NCBI GenBank assembly: GCA_051439375.1
Contig: JBFRWB010000239.1
Location: 1-64,000, forward strand
Direction: 5' to 3'
Origin: JBGTGT01 sp051439375
Lineage (GTDB): Bacteria > Cyanobacteriota > Cyanobacteriia > Cyanobacteriales > Microcystaceae
Length of the DNA: 64,000 nucleotides
Below, in pieces: positions 54,415-63,320 of this stretch. How positions within the stretch are numbered: the first letter of the stretch is position 1; each line of letters opens with the position of its first letter. The notes beneath the pieces were generated by a model. That model did not search any database, had not been told where the DNA came from, and worked only from the letters and a program-made list of their open reading frames with translations. The position numbers and the translations under genes were made by a program.

Positions 54415-54419
54415 TCTCT

Positions 54420-54989
54420 ATGACTCCCACTGATTTAACCATTCTTTTGACCGAACGATTTGGTGAACAGATGGTAGAAAAACCGTCTCCTGATACTTGG
54501 CGAATTGAAACCGAAAAATTTATTTTCTTAGCTATTTTATTACAAGATTTCCAAGATTTAAGATTGCTGCTTCCCTTGTTTTCAGTAGCTGAGGCAACGC
54601 CTTATTTAACTACCCTATTAGAAGCTAACTTTGAACAAACTCGATTGGTTAGATATGCGATTAATCAAGGGGTTGTTTGGGGTGTATTTGATCATCCTTT
54701 GGAAAGTTTAACGACAAAAGATTGCCAAGCTGCGATCGCACAATTAATCACTTTATATCAAAAAGGACTGAGTACAGCTTTTAATCAAATGGCTGAACAA
54801 CAATTGCGTCAAATTGTTCAAGCGGCAAAATCACAAGGCCAAACCTTAGAAGCAACCTTACAAAATGTGACTCGTTTATATGAAGAAGGAATCTTAGGTG
54901 GACTTGATCAAAATGCTCAAGAAAAGAAACAATTTTTGACAGCATGGCGTTCTCAATTAGAAAGACTTTGGCAAGAAGAATCCTCTTAA
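54420..54989 (+). CDS. conserved hypothetical protein
   Basis: 189 residues. I do not know a named family. The first ~100 residues (strands and helices, TWRIETEKFIFLAILLQDF) have the look of a type-III-chaperone/YbjN-like fold; the rest is helical (LRQIVQAAKSQGQTLEATLQ). No signal peptide or membrane helix. It is the only gene after the heptamer block and converges on the 394-residue membrane-protein gene. Cytosolic, function unknown. Confidence 0.65.
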   Translation: MTPTDLTILLTERFGEQMVEKPSPDTWRIETEKFIFLAILLQDFQDLRLLLPLFSVAEATPYLTTLLEANFEQTRLVRYAINQGVVWGVFDHPLESLTTKDCQAAIAQLITLYQKGLSTAFNQMAEQQLRQIVQAAKSQGQTLEATLQNVTRLYEEGILGGLDQNAQEKKQFLTAWRSQLERLWQEESS

Positions 54990-55002
54990 GTTTTAGTTAT
55001 AA

Positions 55003-56187
55003 CTAAGAATTTGTTGTAGGTTCAGGTGAATTTTGTACTTCTTCATCTAGCATAGGTAATTGCTCTTCTAAGTTAATTATGGCAGTTGCCTCTTGAGTTT
55101 TTTCACCACTTTCATACTTGGCTATAATCGTAACTTTAGTTTCTCCTTTAGCCGCTTCTAATGAGGGAAAAGTATAAGTCGTTTCTGCTCCTTTTTCTAG
55201 GCTAAAACTGCCAATATCTGGACGTTTACTCCAATTAACCGTTTTTCCTGATTTAATTTTTAAAGAGACAGATTCGCCAAAGGTTAATGAAGACTCAGAA
55301 GGAATAATTGTCAGTACGTTAGGATCAATTCCTTTAGCCGTCAAGTCATCAGGATTGGCTAAATTCCAAGCATCGGGAAAGACTCCTTTTACAATTAACT
55401 TTAACTGTTCTTTAGCCATCCGATTAAAGTAGCCTAATACGGCTGCTAAGAACACATAAAAAGTAGCAGGTGCTTTACTTAAATTGACAGCTTCACCAAT
55501 ACCAATTTGAACGGTACTTAACCCTAAAAGGACAATAAATACAATAAATGTTCCGCGAATTAAATTGATAAAATACCAAGGTGTTAGTTCAATAAACTTC
55601 TGCTCATCTTCCTTAGATTTGTAGTGGGTATAAATCTCGGATAAGAGATAAAGCGTTGTACCAACAAATCCCCAAAAAGTAATTTCTAGCCACAACAAGG
55701 GAGGATTCTCCCAAAAATAATAAGACGTGGTATCTTGTATCAGTACCTTTTGTATATTTTGTTCTCCTTGAGATAATAGCTCATTGATTTGTGGTGATGA
55801 TGAGGTGATAGTATTCGGATCATTTCTTATTTGTCGAACTAAATTCGTAATATCTGTATTAACCTCTTCCAATAGGTTTATTTGTCGTTCATTTAAAGAA
55901 CTTATTTGTTCATTAATTTTTCTGGGTAGGGGTTCAAGCTTTAAAATTGTTGTCTCTAGTTGCTTAATACTTTCTTCATTTGTATTCCCCAACAGTTTTT
56001 GAGCATCATCAATATTAGATTTAGCATCTGTTAGCGTATTGCTAAAGCTTTGACTTAGCTGTTGTCCCTGTGGTTTAACAATGGAATGACAATAAAAATA
56101 TACAGCAAAACCACCGACTAGCAAAACAATAAAAGTCCAGAGTAAGATAATCGCTCTTTTTTTCTCTTCATTATTTGTTTGGCTCAT
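55003..56187 (-). CDS. membrane protein with coiled coil and Ig-like tail
   Basis: 394 residues. One N-terminal membrane segment (about 13-34), a coiled coil (about 40-130) rich in Asn/Gln, three further hydrophobic segments (about 166-190, 208-232, 243-262), then a soluble beta-rich domain from about 285 to 375. The last 20 residues are acidic. I recognise no family. The arrangement suggests a sensor or a membrane scaffold. It is alone, with a 200-base leader, and converges on the preceding hypothetical gene. Confidence 0.6.
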   Translation of the reverse strand: MSQTNNEEKKRAIILLWTFIVLLVGGFAVYFYCHSIVKPQGQQLSQSFSNTLTDAKSNIDDAQKLLGNTNEESIKQLETTILKLEPLPRKINEQISSLNERQINLLEEVNTDITNLVRQIRNDPNTITSSSPQINELLSQGEQNIQKVLIQDTTSYYFWENPPLLWLEITFWGFVGTTLYLLSEIYTHYKSKEDEQKFIELTPWYFINLIRGTFIVFIVLLGLSTVQIGIGEAVNLSKAPATFYVFLAAVLGYFNRMAKEQLKLIVKGVFPDAWNLANPDDLTAKGIDPNVLTIIPSESSLTFGESVSLKIKSGKTVNWSKRPDIGSFSLEKGAETTYTFPSLEAAKGETKVTIIAKYESGEKTQEATAIINLEEQLPMLDEEVQNSPEPTTNS

Positions 56188-56384
56188 TTTTTTCTCCTAA
56201 AATAATAAACGATTAGGTAATTGAGATAACCCAAGAAGCTTTATGAGCGACTTTCATTGTATCTGATCTCCTTAAAGAAGAGACAATTATTAATTTTTTA
56301 TTTTTTTAATATTGAATTTGTTTAAAAATGTATTCAGATGCGGTAAAATATCTTGGTGATTGAATAGCTATTATTTCTTCTAAA

Positions 56385-57134
56385 ATGAAGCGTTTAAACT
56401 TTATTATTTTGTGTCTCACCCTACTGATTTTATCCTTTTGGTTAGTCAGTTCTTCTTTTACTTACAAACCTATTGAAGCAAACGCTAACGAATTCTATCA
56501 ACTCAAAGCTTTACATAATCGTGATGGAATTGGCAAATTTTACTTAGGACGAGAAATTGCTAAAGTAATGGGACATCAAGAATTTCTTTGGTTAGAACGT
56601 CCCAGTCGAGAAAGCCAAGAACAACCGAATGCAGTGATTAAAGGACTAAATCTTCAGCCTACTGATACCGTAGCAGATTTAGGGGCAGGATCAGGTTACT
56701 TTAGCTTCCGCATAGCAGAAAAAGTCCCACAGGGGAAAGTCTTTGCGGTAGATATTCAACCCGAAATGTTAGAGATTATTGATTTTTTAAGCCAAGAAAG
56801 GCCTAACTTACCTGTTATTCCCGTTTTAGGTACTGAAAAATCTCCTAACTTAGACAAAGAAACGGTTAACCTTGCATTAATGGTGGATGCTTATCATGAA
56901 TTTGCTTACCCTAAAGAAATGATGGAATCTCTTGTCAAAGCTTTGAAACCAAAAGGTAGAGTTGTTTTAGTAGAATATCGGCGAGAAAATCCCCTAATTC
57001 CCATAAAAGGAGTTCATAAGATGACGGAAAAACAAGTTAAGAAAGAGATGGAAGCAGTGGGGTTAAAATGGGTGAAAACAGAAGAATTTTTACCGCAACA
57101 ACACTTTCTAGTGTTTGAGAAATCCATCGGATAG
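56385..57134 (+). CDS. membrane-anchored or exported SAM methyltransferase
   Basis: 249 residues. Residues 1-32 are a signal/anchor segment (FIILCLTLLILSFWLVSSSF). The remaining class I SAM fold shows DLGAGSGYFSFRIAEKVP (motif I, about 92), AVDIQPEMLE (motif II) and LVEYRRENPLIPIKGVHK (post-motif). A methyltransferase behind a signal peptide is unusual, since SAM is cytosolic; either it faces the cytosol from a membrane anchor or the signal is an uncleaved helix. Substrate unknown. It stands alone before the heptamer block of dnaB. Confidence 0.85.
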   Translation: MKRLNFIILCLTLLILSFWLVSSSFTYKPIEANANEFYQLKALHNRDGIGKFYLGREIAKVMGHQEFLWLERPSRESQEQPNAVIKGLNLQPTDTVADLGAGSGYFSFRIAEKVPQGKVFAVDIQPEMLEIIDFLSQERPNLPVIPVLGTEKSPNLDKETVNLALMVDAYHEFAYPKEMMESLVKALKPKGRVVLVEYRRENPLIPIKGVHKMTEKQVKKEMEAVGLKWVKTEEFLPQQHFLVFEKSIG

Positions 57135-57190
57135 TAGCATAAGCTTCTAATTTCTAGTTTGTGATCAACAAGATACTCATTCTACTGGTT

Positions 57191-57214
57191 CATAATTTAT
57201 AATTTATAATCTAT
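57191..57214. repeat. heptamer array ending in the dnaB start
   Basis: CATAATT, TATAATT, TATAATC, TATATGG in register; the last unit contains the dnaB ATG. Small, but exactly 7-base periodic. Confidence 0.55.
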
Positions 57215-58564
57215 ATGGTTCAATCAGATTTTAACTTTTCAATCAATAGTCTTCCTCCCCAAAATATTGAAGCAGAAGAATCAATTCTAGGGGGACTTTT
57301 ACAAGATACCGAAGCAATGGCCAGAGTCGTTGATCTAATTACAATTGATGCTTTTTATGTTCCTGCTCACCGTCAAATTTATGACGCAGCTTTACAACTT
57401 CATTCTCAAGGCCAACCTACAGATTTCATTACGGTAACCAGTTGGTTAAAAGATCATCATCTCTTAGATGAAATTGGGGGAATGGCTAAGATTACCCAAC
57501 TCATTGATCATACCGTTTCTGCGGTTAATATTGATCGCTACGCTACTTTAGTGATGGACAAATATATTCGTCGTCAACTAATTAAAGCAGGTCATGAAAT
57601 TGTCGAAATTGGTCATGATACCACCCAAGAAATGGAAACCGTATTAGATGAAGCCGAACAAAAAGTATTCCGTCTAAGCCAAAAACGACCCCAAGAAGGG
57701 TTAATTCCCATTTCTGATACCATTGTTCAAACATTTAGTGAATTAGAGCAGCTTTATCAAAAAACAGCCAGTCCGGGGTTAGAAACCGATTTCTATGATA
57801 TTGATGCAATGACAGGTGGATTGCAGCGTTCAGATTTAATCATTATTGCTGGACGGCCATCCATGGGAAAAACAGCGTTTGGTTTAGGGTTAGGATTAAG
57901 TATTGCTCGGAAACATAAACTTCCCGTTGCTATTTTTAGTTTAGAAATGTCCAAAGAACAATTGGTTTTAAGACTCCTTGCAAGTGAAGCAGAAATTGAT
58001 AGTAACCGTCTCCGTACCGGCCATTTTTCTCAGAATGAATTAGAACCTTTACAGATGGCCATGGCTGAACTTTCAACCTTACCCATTTTTATGGACGACA
58101 TGGCTAATATCACGGTTATGCAAATTCGTTCTCAAGTGCGTCGTCTTCAGTCAGAAAATAAAGGAAATATGGGATTAGTGTTAATTGATTATTTACAATT
58201 AATGGAAGGAGGAGGAGATAACCGAGTTCAAGAATTGTCAAAAATAACCCGTGCTTTAAAAGGGTTAGCAAGAGAAATCAATGCACCTGTTATTGCCTTA
58301 TCTCAATTAAGTCGTGCGGTAGAATCTCGTAATAATAAACGTCCTATGATGTCAGATTTACGAGAAAGTGGTTCAATTGAACAAGATGCAGATTTAATTA
58401 TGATGTTATATCGGGATGAATACTATAACCCTGATACTCATGACCGAGGAATTGCAGAAATTAACCTCGTTAAACATCGTAATGGACCCACAGGAATCAG
58501 ACAGTTACTCTTTCGACCGGAATTTACTAAATTTTATAATATGCAACGTAGTAATATTGATTAA
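57215..58564 (+). CDS. dnaB: replicative DNA helicase
   Basis: 449 residues. The N-terminal domain begins LPPQNIEAEESILGGLLQD, and the RecA-like core has Walker A IIAGRPSMGKTAF (about 211), Walker B VLIDYLQLM, and the arginine-finger region LSRAVESRNNKRPMMSDLRESG. No intein interrupts the helicase core, although some cyanobacterial dnaB genes carry one. Length and motifs are complete. Forms the hexamer at replication forks. Monocistronic; the 3' end faces the molybdopterin gene. Confidence 0.97.
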   Translation: MVQSDFNFSINSLPPQNIEAEESILGGLLQDTEAMARVVDLITIDAFYVPAHRQIYDAALQLHSQGQPTDFITVTSWLKDHHLLDEIGGMAKITQLIDHTVSAVNIDRYATLVMDKYIRRQLIKAGHEIVEIGHDTTQEMETVLDEAEQKVFRLSQKRPQEGLIPISDTIVQTFSELEQLYQKTASPGLETDFYDIDAMTGGLQRSDLIIIAGRPSMGKTAFGLGLGLSIARKHKLPVAIFSLEMSKEQLVLRLLASEAEIDSNRLRTGHFSQNELEPLQMAMAELSTLPIFMDDMANITVMQIRSQVRRLQSENKGNMGLVLIDYLQLMEGGGDNRVQELSKITRALKGLAREINAPVIALSQLSRAVESRNNKRPMMSDLRESGSIEQDADLIMMLYRDEYYNPDTHDRGIAEINLVKHRNGPTGIRQLLFRPEFTKFYNMQRSNID

Positions 58565-58622
58565 ATTCCCCCACCGCAAAGGGATAGGGATTTTTCAAAA
58601 CTTATTAATTAGAAATAATGAC

Positions 58623-59219
58623 TTAAATTCCTCCATATCTTTCTTCTAACCACGGGTCACCTCGGCGATGGTAACCATTTCTTTCCCAAAATCCACCTTC
58701 CTCATGATCTAAAAATTCCAACCCATTAATCCATTTTGCACTTTTCCACGCATAAAGATGGGGAACAATAGAACGCATCGGTCCCCCATGGTCAGCAGGA
58801 ATGGGTTCTCCTTCTAATTCAATGGCAAAAAAGTTATCTTCGTGGCAAAATTCTTCTAAAGTTAAATTTGTTGTGTATCCCCCATAACAATGCTGCATGA
58901 TATGGGTTGCAGTGGGTTCAATGTCAAGCTGTGCAAAAAAATCAGAGACTTTAATTCCTGTCCATGTGACATCTAACTTTGACCAACGAGTGACACAGTG
59001 GAAATCCTTGGTAAATTGATGGTGCGGTAAAGCCGTAAAATCCGACCATGTGAAGCTTTTTGGCGTAACTAACCCCCAGACACGAAATTCCCATTGTTCG
59101 GTATCAATTTGAGGCGTATCACCGTAGGTTAGCACAGGAAAGCCTTTTGCTAGATGTTGACCGGGGGGAACGCGATCGCTGAGTTCTGGGTCAGGTTTTT
59201 GAAAAAATTTGCCTAACAT
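58623..59219 (-). CDS. sulfite oxidase-like molybdopterin oxidoreductase
   Basis: 198 residues; short, one domain. The molybdenum-ligating cysteine is C75 in FHCVTRWS, followed by TWTGIKVSDFF and DHGGPMRSIVPHLYAWKSAKW, the signature of the sulfite oxidase/YedY-type pterin domain. No signal peptide, so it is cytosolic, unlike periplasmic YedY (MsrP). Relatives are annotated only as sulfite oxidase-like and the electron donor is unknown. Sulfite oxidation is possible but not shown. Convergent with dnaB over a gap of 58 bases. Confidence 0.9.
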   Translation of the reverse strand: MLGKFFQKPDPELSDRVPPGQHLAKGFPVLTYGDTPQIDTEQWEFRVWGLVTPKSFTWSDFTALPHHQFTKDFHCVTRWSKLDVTWTGIKVSDFFAQLDIEPTATHIMQHCYGGYTTNLTLEEFCHEDNFFAIELEGEPIPADHGGPMRSIVPHLYAWKSAKWINGLEFLDHEEGGFWERNGYHRRGDPWLEERYGGI

Positions 59220-59269
59220 ATTGCTGTAAGGTTATCTTCTCCTGAAATTATACAGTTTTTTTCTTGAAA

Positions 59270-60343
59270 CTAAACAGTATCACTTTCATCATAAATTTCA
59301 CCGACTAACTCTTCTAAAATATCTTCAAGGGTTACTAAACCGACCGTTCCCCCATACTCATCAGCAACAATAGCCATGTGAATGCGTTTTTGCAGCATCT
59401 CTTTAAGCAGATTACTAACTCGTTGGGTTTCGGGAACATAAAGCGGCTCATCCATTGCTTCTGTAACCAACAGATGAACTCGATCTGCTTTGGGGTGGGA
59501 TTTTAAGGCTCTTAAAGCTTGTTTAAGATGCACAATTCCTACGATTTGGTCTTTGGACTCTTCTTGAATTGGAATGCGAGAATAGCCGGTTTCTAAACAT
59601 AAATCAACTAATTTTTGTAAGCTGGCTTCATGGGAAATGGTTTGCATTTCTATTCGCGGTTTGATGACATCCTTGGCCATCAATTTATCTAACATTAAAG
59701 CTTTATTTAACAATTGATGGCGAGCAAGGTCTAACTTTCCTTTCCCTCCTAATAATTCAATCATTAATTGTAAATCTAGCAACGATTCCCCAGAAGATAG
59801 ATTTTTGTGTCCTTTTCCTTGTACCAGTTTAATGGTTTTCTGCGTAATCTTTTCAAAGATGTAAATAATTCCTAATCCGTCTAAGATGCGAGACAAGCCA
59901 TACACTGGCCAAATAGCAATGCGAAACATCGCTTTTGTGTTGGTAATCGCAAGAGTTTTCGGGGTGATTTCTCCAACAATCAAAATAATAACAGTGACAA
60001 CAGCCGTGGCTACCCCTAATCCCGCATTTCCTAGCCAAATAGCAAATAAATTACTGGTCAAAATTGCGCCAAAGTTATTAACTAAATTATTCCCTACAAG
60101 AAGGGTCGTAATAAATCGGCTACGATCTTCTAGAATAAGACGAAAAATCCCTTTGCGATCGCCTTCTTGTTTAATTAGCCCACGCAGTTTAAAGTTATCA
60201 AAAGCGGTTAAAGCCGTTTCTGAGGCGGAAAAAAAAGCTGAGAGTAGCAACATCAACAGAATGACTAGCCCATCTAGCCATAGGTGTCCCAGTAAGGGAC
60301 GAGATTCAATAGACGCAAGGAGTAAGCTGACTATAATTGACAA
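59270..60343 (-). CDS. CNNM/CorC-type transporter or hemolysin-family protein
   Basis: 357 residues. An N-terminal DUF21/CNNM membrane domain (three to four helices, with FFSASETALTAFDNFKLR and VGEITPKTLAI) is followed by two CBS domains (about 215-345). A CorC_HlyC end domain, common in this family, is missing; the protein stops after the CBS pair (EELVGEIYDESDTV). Such proteins handle magnesium or cobalt. The CBS pair may sense adenosyl nucleotides. It is transcribed alone and precedes a small membrane-protein gene on the same strand across 115 bases. Confidence 0.9.
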   Translation of the reverse strand: MSIIVSLLLASIESRPLLGHLWLDGLVILLMLLLSAFFSASETALTAFDNFKLRGLIKQEGDRKGIFRLILEDRSRFITTLLVGNNLVNNFGAILTSNLFAIWLGNAGLGVATAVVTVIILIVGEITPKTLAITNTKAMFRIAIWPVYGLSRILDGLGIIYIFEKITQKTIKLVQGKGHKNLSSGESLLDLQLMIELLGGKGKLDLARHQLLNKALMLDKLMAKDVIKPRIEMQTISHEASLQKLVDLCLETGYSRIPIQEESKDQIVGIVHLKQALRALKSHPKADRVHLLVTEAMDEPLYVPETQRVSNLLKEMLQKRIHMAIVADEYGGTVGLVTLEDILEELVGEIYDESDTV

Positions 60344-60458
60344 AGTTATGCTGACAATTTAAGAAGCAATAGGTGAATGTTACCCCAATCACTAATAAAA
60401 CTTACTGGGTGCATCGTTTTGTTACCAGCAATTGAAGCAAATAGAGAAACTGGGGTTA

Positions 60459-60596
60459 TTAGATAGCGTAGGCTGAGTTTAAAGCCCAAACCAACAACCC
60501 AATAATACTACCTAGTATGAGGATGGCAGAAAGAGCAACAATTTTAGGCTTATCTGCCCCATCGAATTTCATGATGCCACGGTTGAGGTCTGACAT
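60459..60596 (-). CDS. conserved small single-span membrane protein
   Basis: 45 residues; found by reading the minus strand. It starts MSDLNRGIMKFDGADKPK, has one membrane helix (about 20-38, VALSAILILGSIIGLLVW) and ends ALNSAYAI. AAGGA lies about 11 bases before the ATG. The cytosolic start, single helix and short tail resemble low-molecular-mass subunits of photosynthetic complexes, but I cannot name it. It lies between the CNNM gene and the pilC terminator. Confidence 0.7.
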   Translation of the reverse strand: MSDLNRGIMKFDGADKPKIVALSAILILGSIIGLLVWALNSAYAI

Positions 60597-60721
60597 AATA
60601 ATTTAGTTCCTTTGTCCTGAAGTAATAGACCAAATAAACACTTATTCTGATTATAGGTTAGCGAAAAAATGAGAAGTAGAATATATTGAACTTTTTAATC
60701 ATGATCTGATGCTGAAGTCAC

Positions 60722-60766
60722 AAAAAAAATGGGGGAAGGCCAGATGAGTCGGCCACTTCCCCTTTT
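60722..60766 (-). terminator. pil operon terminator
   Basis: On the minus strand GGGGAAGTGGCC pairs with GGCCTTCCCC around a 9-base loop (10 paired bases, two extra bases in the left arm) and is followed by CATTTTTTTTG. It follows the pilC stop by about 30 bases and closes the operon. Confidence 0.9.
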
Positions 60767-60798
60767 CTACGCCTTTAAGAAATTCTTTTGTGAAGAAA

Positions 60799-62013
60799 TT
60801 AAGCCAGTTGATCGAAGATAGAGAACATAGGCAAATACATAGATAACAGAATAACCGCAACCATGCCCGCAATTCCTACCATCATTAAAGGTTCAATGAC
60901 ACTGGTAAGGGCTTTAATGGCTTGTTCTACTTCATCTTCATAGAAATCAGCAACTTTCATCATCATTGAGTCTAATTCCCCTGTTTCTTCACCAATACTC
61001 ATCATTTGAATCGCTAAGGCAGGAAAACAATTAGCTTTTTGTAGGGCTAAACTCATCATCCCCCCTTCTTGAATCTCCATTTTTGCCCCATGAACGGCAT
61101 TAGCAATTACCTTGTTACCGACAGTGTTGCAAACAATTTCTAAGGCTGCCATAATGGGTACACCTGAACGAGTTAATGTACCAAAGACTCTACAAAAACG
61201 AGCCACTGCGGATTTTTCATTCAAGTCTCCAAATAGAGGCAGTTTTAACATCAGGGCATCAATTTGCAATCTTCCTGTTGTCGTTTTGTAATATTGCTTA
61301 ATGGCAAATACAGTTCCCATAACAATCCCAATCGGGATTAAGATTAGAGGGCTACGGATTATAGCACTAATATTCAGCATAGTTTGGGTTAACCAAGGCA
61401 ATGTTGCCCCTAAATCTTGGAAAATCTTCGCAAAAATGGGAATTAAGAAGATGGTCATGGCGAAGAAAACCACAATAGCTAGAATACCAACCGTAACAGG
61501 ATAGGCCATTGCCGATTTGATTTGGTTCTGCAAACGTGCCATATCTTCTAGAAGTTTAGCGAGGCGGTTTAAGACTTCATCAAGAACCCCCCCTGTTTCA
61601 CCGGCTTCCACCATATTGACGTAGAGATCATCAAAACAATCGGGATGTTTACCTAGGGCTTCGGATAAGCTAACCCCTTGTTGAACTTCAGCACTAATGG
61701 CTGCTAGGGCTTTTTTCAGTTTTGGGTTGGAAGCTTGATCGCCCAACACTCCTAAGCAACGGACAATGGCGACACCCGCGTTGATCATAACGGAAAATTG
61801 ACGAGAGAAGACAGCTTTATCTTTCACTGTCACCTTACTCATCATCGACTCTAAACCAGAGAGGTCAATATCCATCCCCGATTTACTGATTTTTCCGACC
61901 ATCAGATACTGGCCTTTGAGCATGGTGCGGGCTTGTTCGGTAGAAGTGGCTTCTACTTTCGCTTTGGTTACGTTCCCGTCTTTATCTTTGACTTTAGCAA
62001 CAAATGTAGGCAT
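60799..62013 (-). CDS. pilC: type IV pilus inner-membrane platform protein
   Basis: 404 residues. Two T2SF/GspF domains (about 68-190 and 270-395), each with the conserved hydrophobic helices; AVFSRQFSVMINAGVAIVRC and GGVLDEVLNRLAKLLED in the first, ARFCRVFGTLTRSGVPIMAAL in the second. The N-terminal 60 residues (FVAKVKDKDGNVTKAKVEAT) are a short beta domain typical of PilC. It joins the pilus assembly ATPases to the fibre base. Last gene of the pilB-pilT-pilC operon; the gap to pilT is filled by heptamer repeats. Confidence 0.95.
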   Translation of the reverse strand: MPTFVAKVKDKDGNVTKAKVEATSTEQARTMLKGQYLMVGKISKSGMDIDLSGLESMMSKVTVKDKAVFSRQFSVMINAGVAIVRCLGVLGDQASNPKLKKALAAISAEVQQGVSLSEALGKHPDCFDDLYVNMVEAGETGGVLDEVLNRLAKLLEDMARLQNQIKSAMAYPVTVGILAIVVFFAMTIFLIPIFAKIFQDLGATLPWLTQTMLNISAIIRSPLILIPIGIVMGTVFAIKQYYKTTTGRLQIDALMLKLPLFGDLNEKSAVARFCRVFGTLTRSGVPIMAALEIVCNTVGNKVIANAVHGAKMEIQEGGMMSLALQKANCFPALAIQMMSIGEETGELDSMMMKVADFYEDEVEQAIKALTSVIEPLMMVGIAGMVAVILLSMYLPMFSIFDQLA

Positions 62014-62023
62014 GACTGTAAGT

Positions 62024-62086
62024 AGGTTTCAGGTTTTATATTTCGAGTTGTAGGTTTTAGGTTGTATGTTTTAGGTTTTAGGTACT
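62024..62086. repeat. heptamer array AGGTTTT, 9 units, between pilT and pilC
   Basis: On the plus strand AGGTTTC, AGGTTTT, ATATTTC, GAGTTGT, AGGTTTT, AGGTTGT, ATGTTTT, AGGTTTT, AGGTACT in exact register. On the coding (minus) strand the unit is AAAACCT. It sits in the leader before the pilC ATG. Confidence 0.85.
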
Positions 62087-62109
62087 TAAATCTCGCACTT
62101 CATACCTTG

Positions 62110-63231
62110 TTAAACTCTGGCTTTCGCCCGACCGTTTTTGGTGATACCTCCAGCCCCATTAACCAAACGTTGTAATTCATCAGGTTTACCGCTTTTCCCA
62201 ATGGCTTCTTCAAAGGCCACACTTCCCGATACAACTAAGTTGGCTAACGCCTGTTCCATGGTTTGCATCCCTAATTTCATTCCTGTTTGAATCGCAGAAT
62301 AAACATGGGTTGCTTTTCCTTCCCGAATTAGGTTAGCGATCGCAGGAGTCACAATCATAATTTCTTGCGCCATACACCGCCCAAATTCACCGGGTTTGGG
62401 ATTTTTCTTTTTCACTAAGTTTTGGGCAAATACGGCTAACAAAGAGTTAGAAATCATCGTCCGAATTTGCGCTTGTTGGTTAGCAGGAAAAACATCAATC
62501 ATCCGATCAACCGTCCCTGCTGCTGAACTGGTGTGTAATGTTCCTAGGACTAAGTGACCCGTTTCTGCTGCAGAAATCGCTAAGGAAATGGTGTCTAAAT
62601 CCCGCATTTCCCCTACAAGGATAATGTCTGGATCTTCACGTAAGGCTGCTTTTAATGCGTTACCGAAACTTTTAGTATCTTCCCCTTTTTGACGTTGATG
62701 AAAGAGACTTTTGATATTGGGAAAAACATATTCTATTGGATCTTCAACGGTTAAGATATGTTCAGCACGAGTACGATTAATTAAGTCTAAAATAGCAGCC
62801 AAGGTAGTGGTTTTTCCTGACCCTGTTTGTCCTGTGACTAAAATCATCCCTCTGGGACGTTCCGCCATTTCTCTGATGATATTAGGTAATCCTAATTGGT
62901 CAAAGTTGGGAATTTTTGAGGATAATGCCCGAAGACAAGCCGCATAACAACCCCGTTCTTTATAAACATTCACCCGAAAACGAGCCAGTCCTTTGACCCC
63001 ATAAGAACAGTCTAATTCCCAGTTTTGTTCAAGTTCCTTGCGTTGGGTATTATTGAGCATACTGTAAATCAGTTTTTGGCACTCTTGAGGGGAAAGAACT
63101 TCTTCATCAATCGGGGTCAATTTCCCACTAATACGGAAGTAAATGGGCGCACCTGCCTGAATGTGCATATCAGACCCCCCCATTTCTACGAGTTGTTCCA
63201 TTAGGTCTTCGATCATTACATCTAGTGGCAT
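62110..63231 (-). CDS. pilT: twitching motility retraction ATPase
   Basis: 373 residues, ATG after AAGGAG. The N-terminal PAS-like region, then the ATPase: Walker A VTGQTGSGKTTTLAA (about 135), Asp-box EDPIEYVFPNIKS, Walker B-like REDPDIILVGEMRDLDTIS (about 200), His-box AETGHLVLGTLHTSSA, and the retraction-specific AIRNLIREGK-like AIANLIREGKATHVYSAIQ (the AIRNLIRE box). It powers pilus retraction. Second in the operon pilB-pilT-pilC. Confidence 0.96.
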   Translation of the reverse strand: MPLDVMIEDLMEQLVEMGGSDMHIQAGAPIYFRISGKLTPIDEEVLSPQECQKLIYSMLNNTQRKELEQNWELDCSYGVKGLARFRVNVYKERGCYAACLRALSSKIPNFDQLGLPNIIREMAERPRGMILVTGQTGSGKTTTLAAILDLINRTRAEHILTVEDPIEYVFPNIKSLFHQRQKGEDTKSFGNALKAALREDPDIILVGEMRDLDTISLAISAAETGHLVLGTLHTSSAAGTVDRMIDVFPANQQAQIRTMISNSLLAVFAQNLVKKKNPKPGEFGRCMAQEIMIVTPAIANLIREGKATHVYSAIQTGMKLGMQTMEQALANLVVSGSVAFEEAIGKSGKPDELQRLVNGAGGITKNGRAKARV

Positions 63232-63249
63232 TGTTTGAGTCTCCTTGTC

Positions 63250-63284
63250 AGGTTTTAGGTTTTAGGTTTTAGGTTTTAGGTTTC
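63250..63284. repeat. heptamer array AGGTTTT, 5 units, between pilB and pilT
   Basis: Four AGGTTTT and one AGGTTTC in exact register (coding strand AAAACCT), just upstream of the pilT ribosome-binding site. Same family as the array before pilC. Confidence 0.9.
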
Positions 63285-63320
63285 AGGAGATGTAAATCAG
63301 AAATTTGTCTCCTGCCTTCT

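Noticed and set aside
57215..58564. Intein in dnaB
   Set aside because: The helicase motifs are continuous over 449 residues; no intein insertion is present.
63250..63284. Telomere-like TTTTAGG repeats
   Set aside because: The unit is similar to some plant telomeres, but the short arrays sit inside a bacterial operon and belong to the same 7-base family seen elsewhere.
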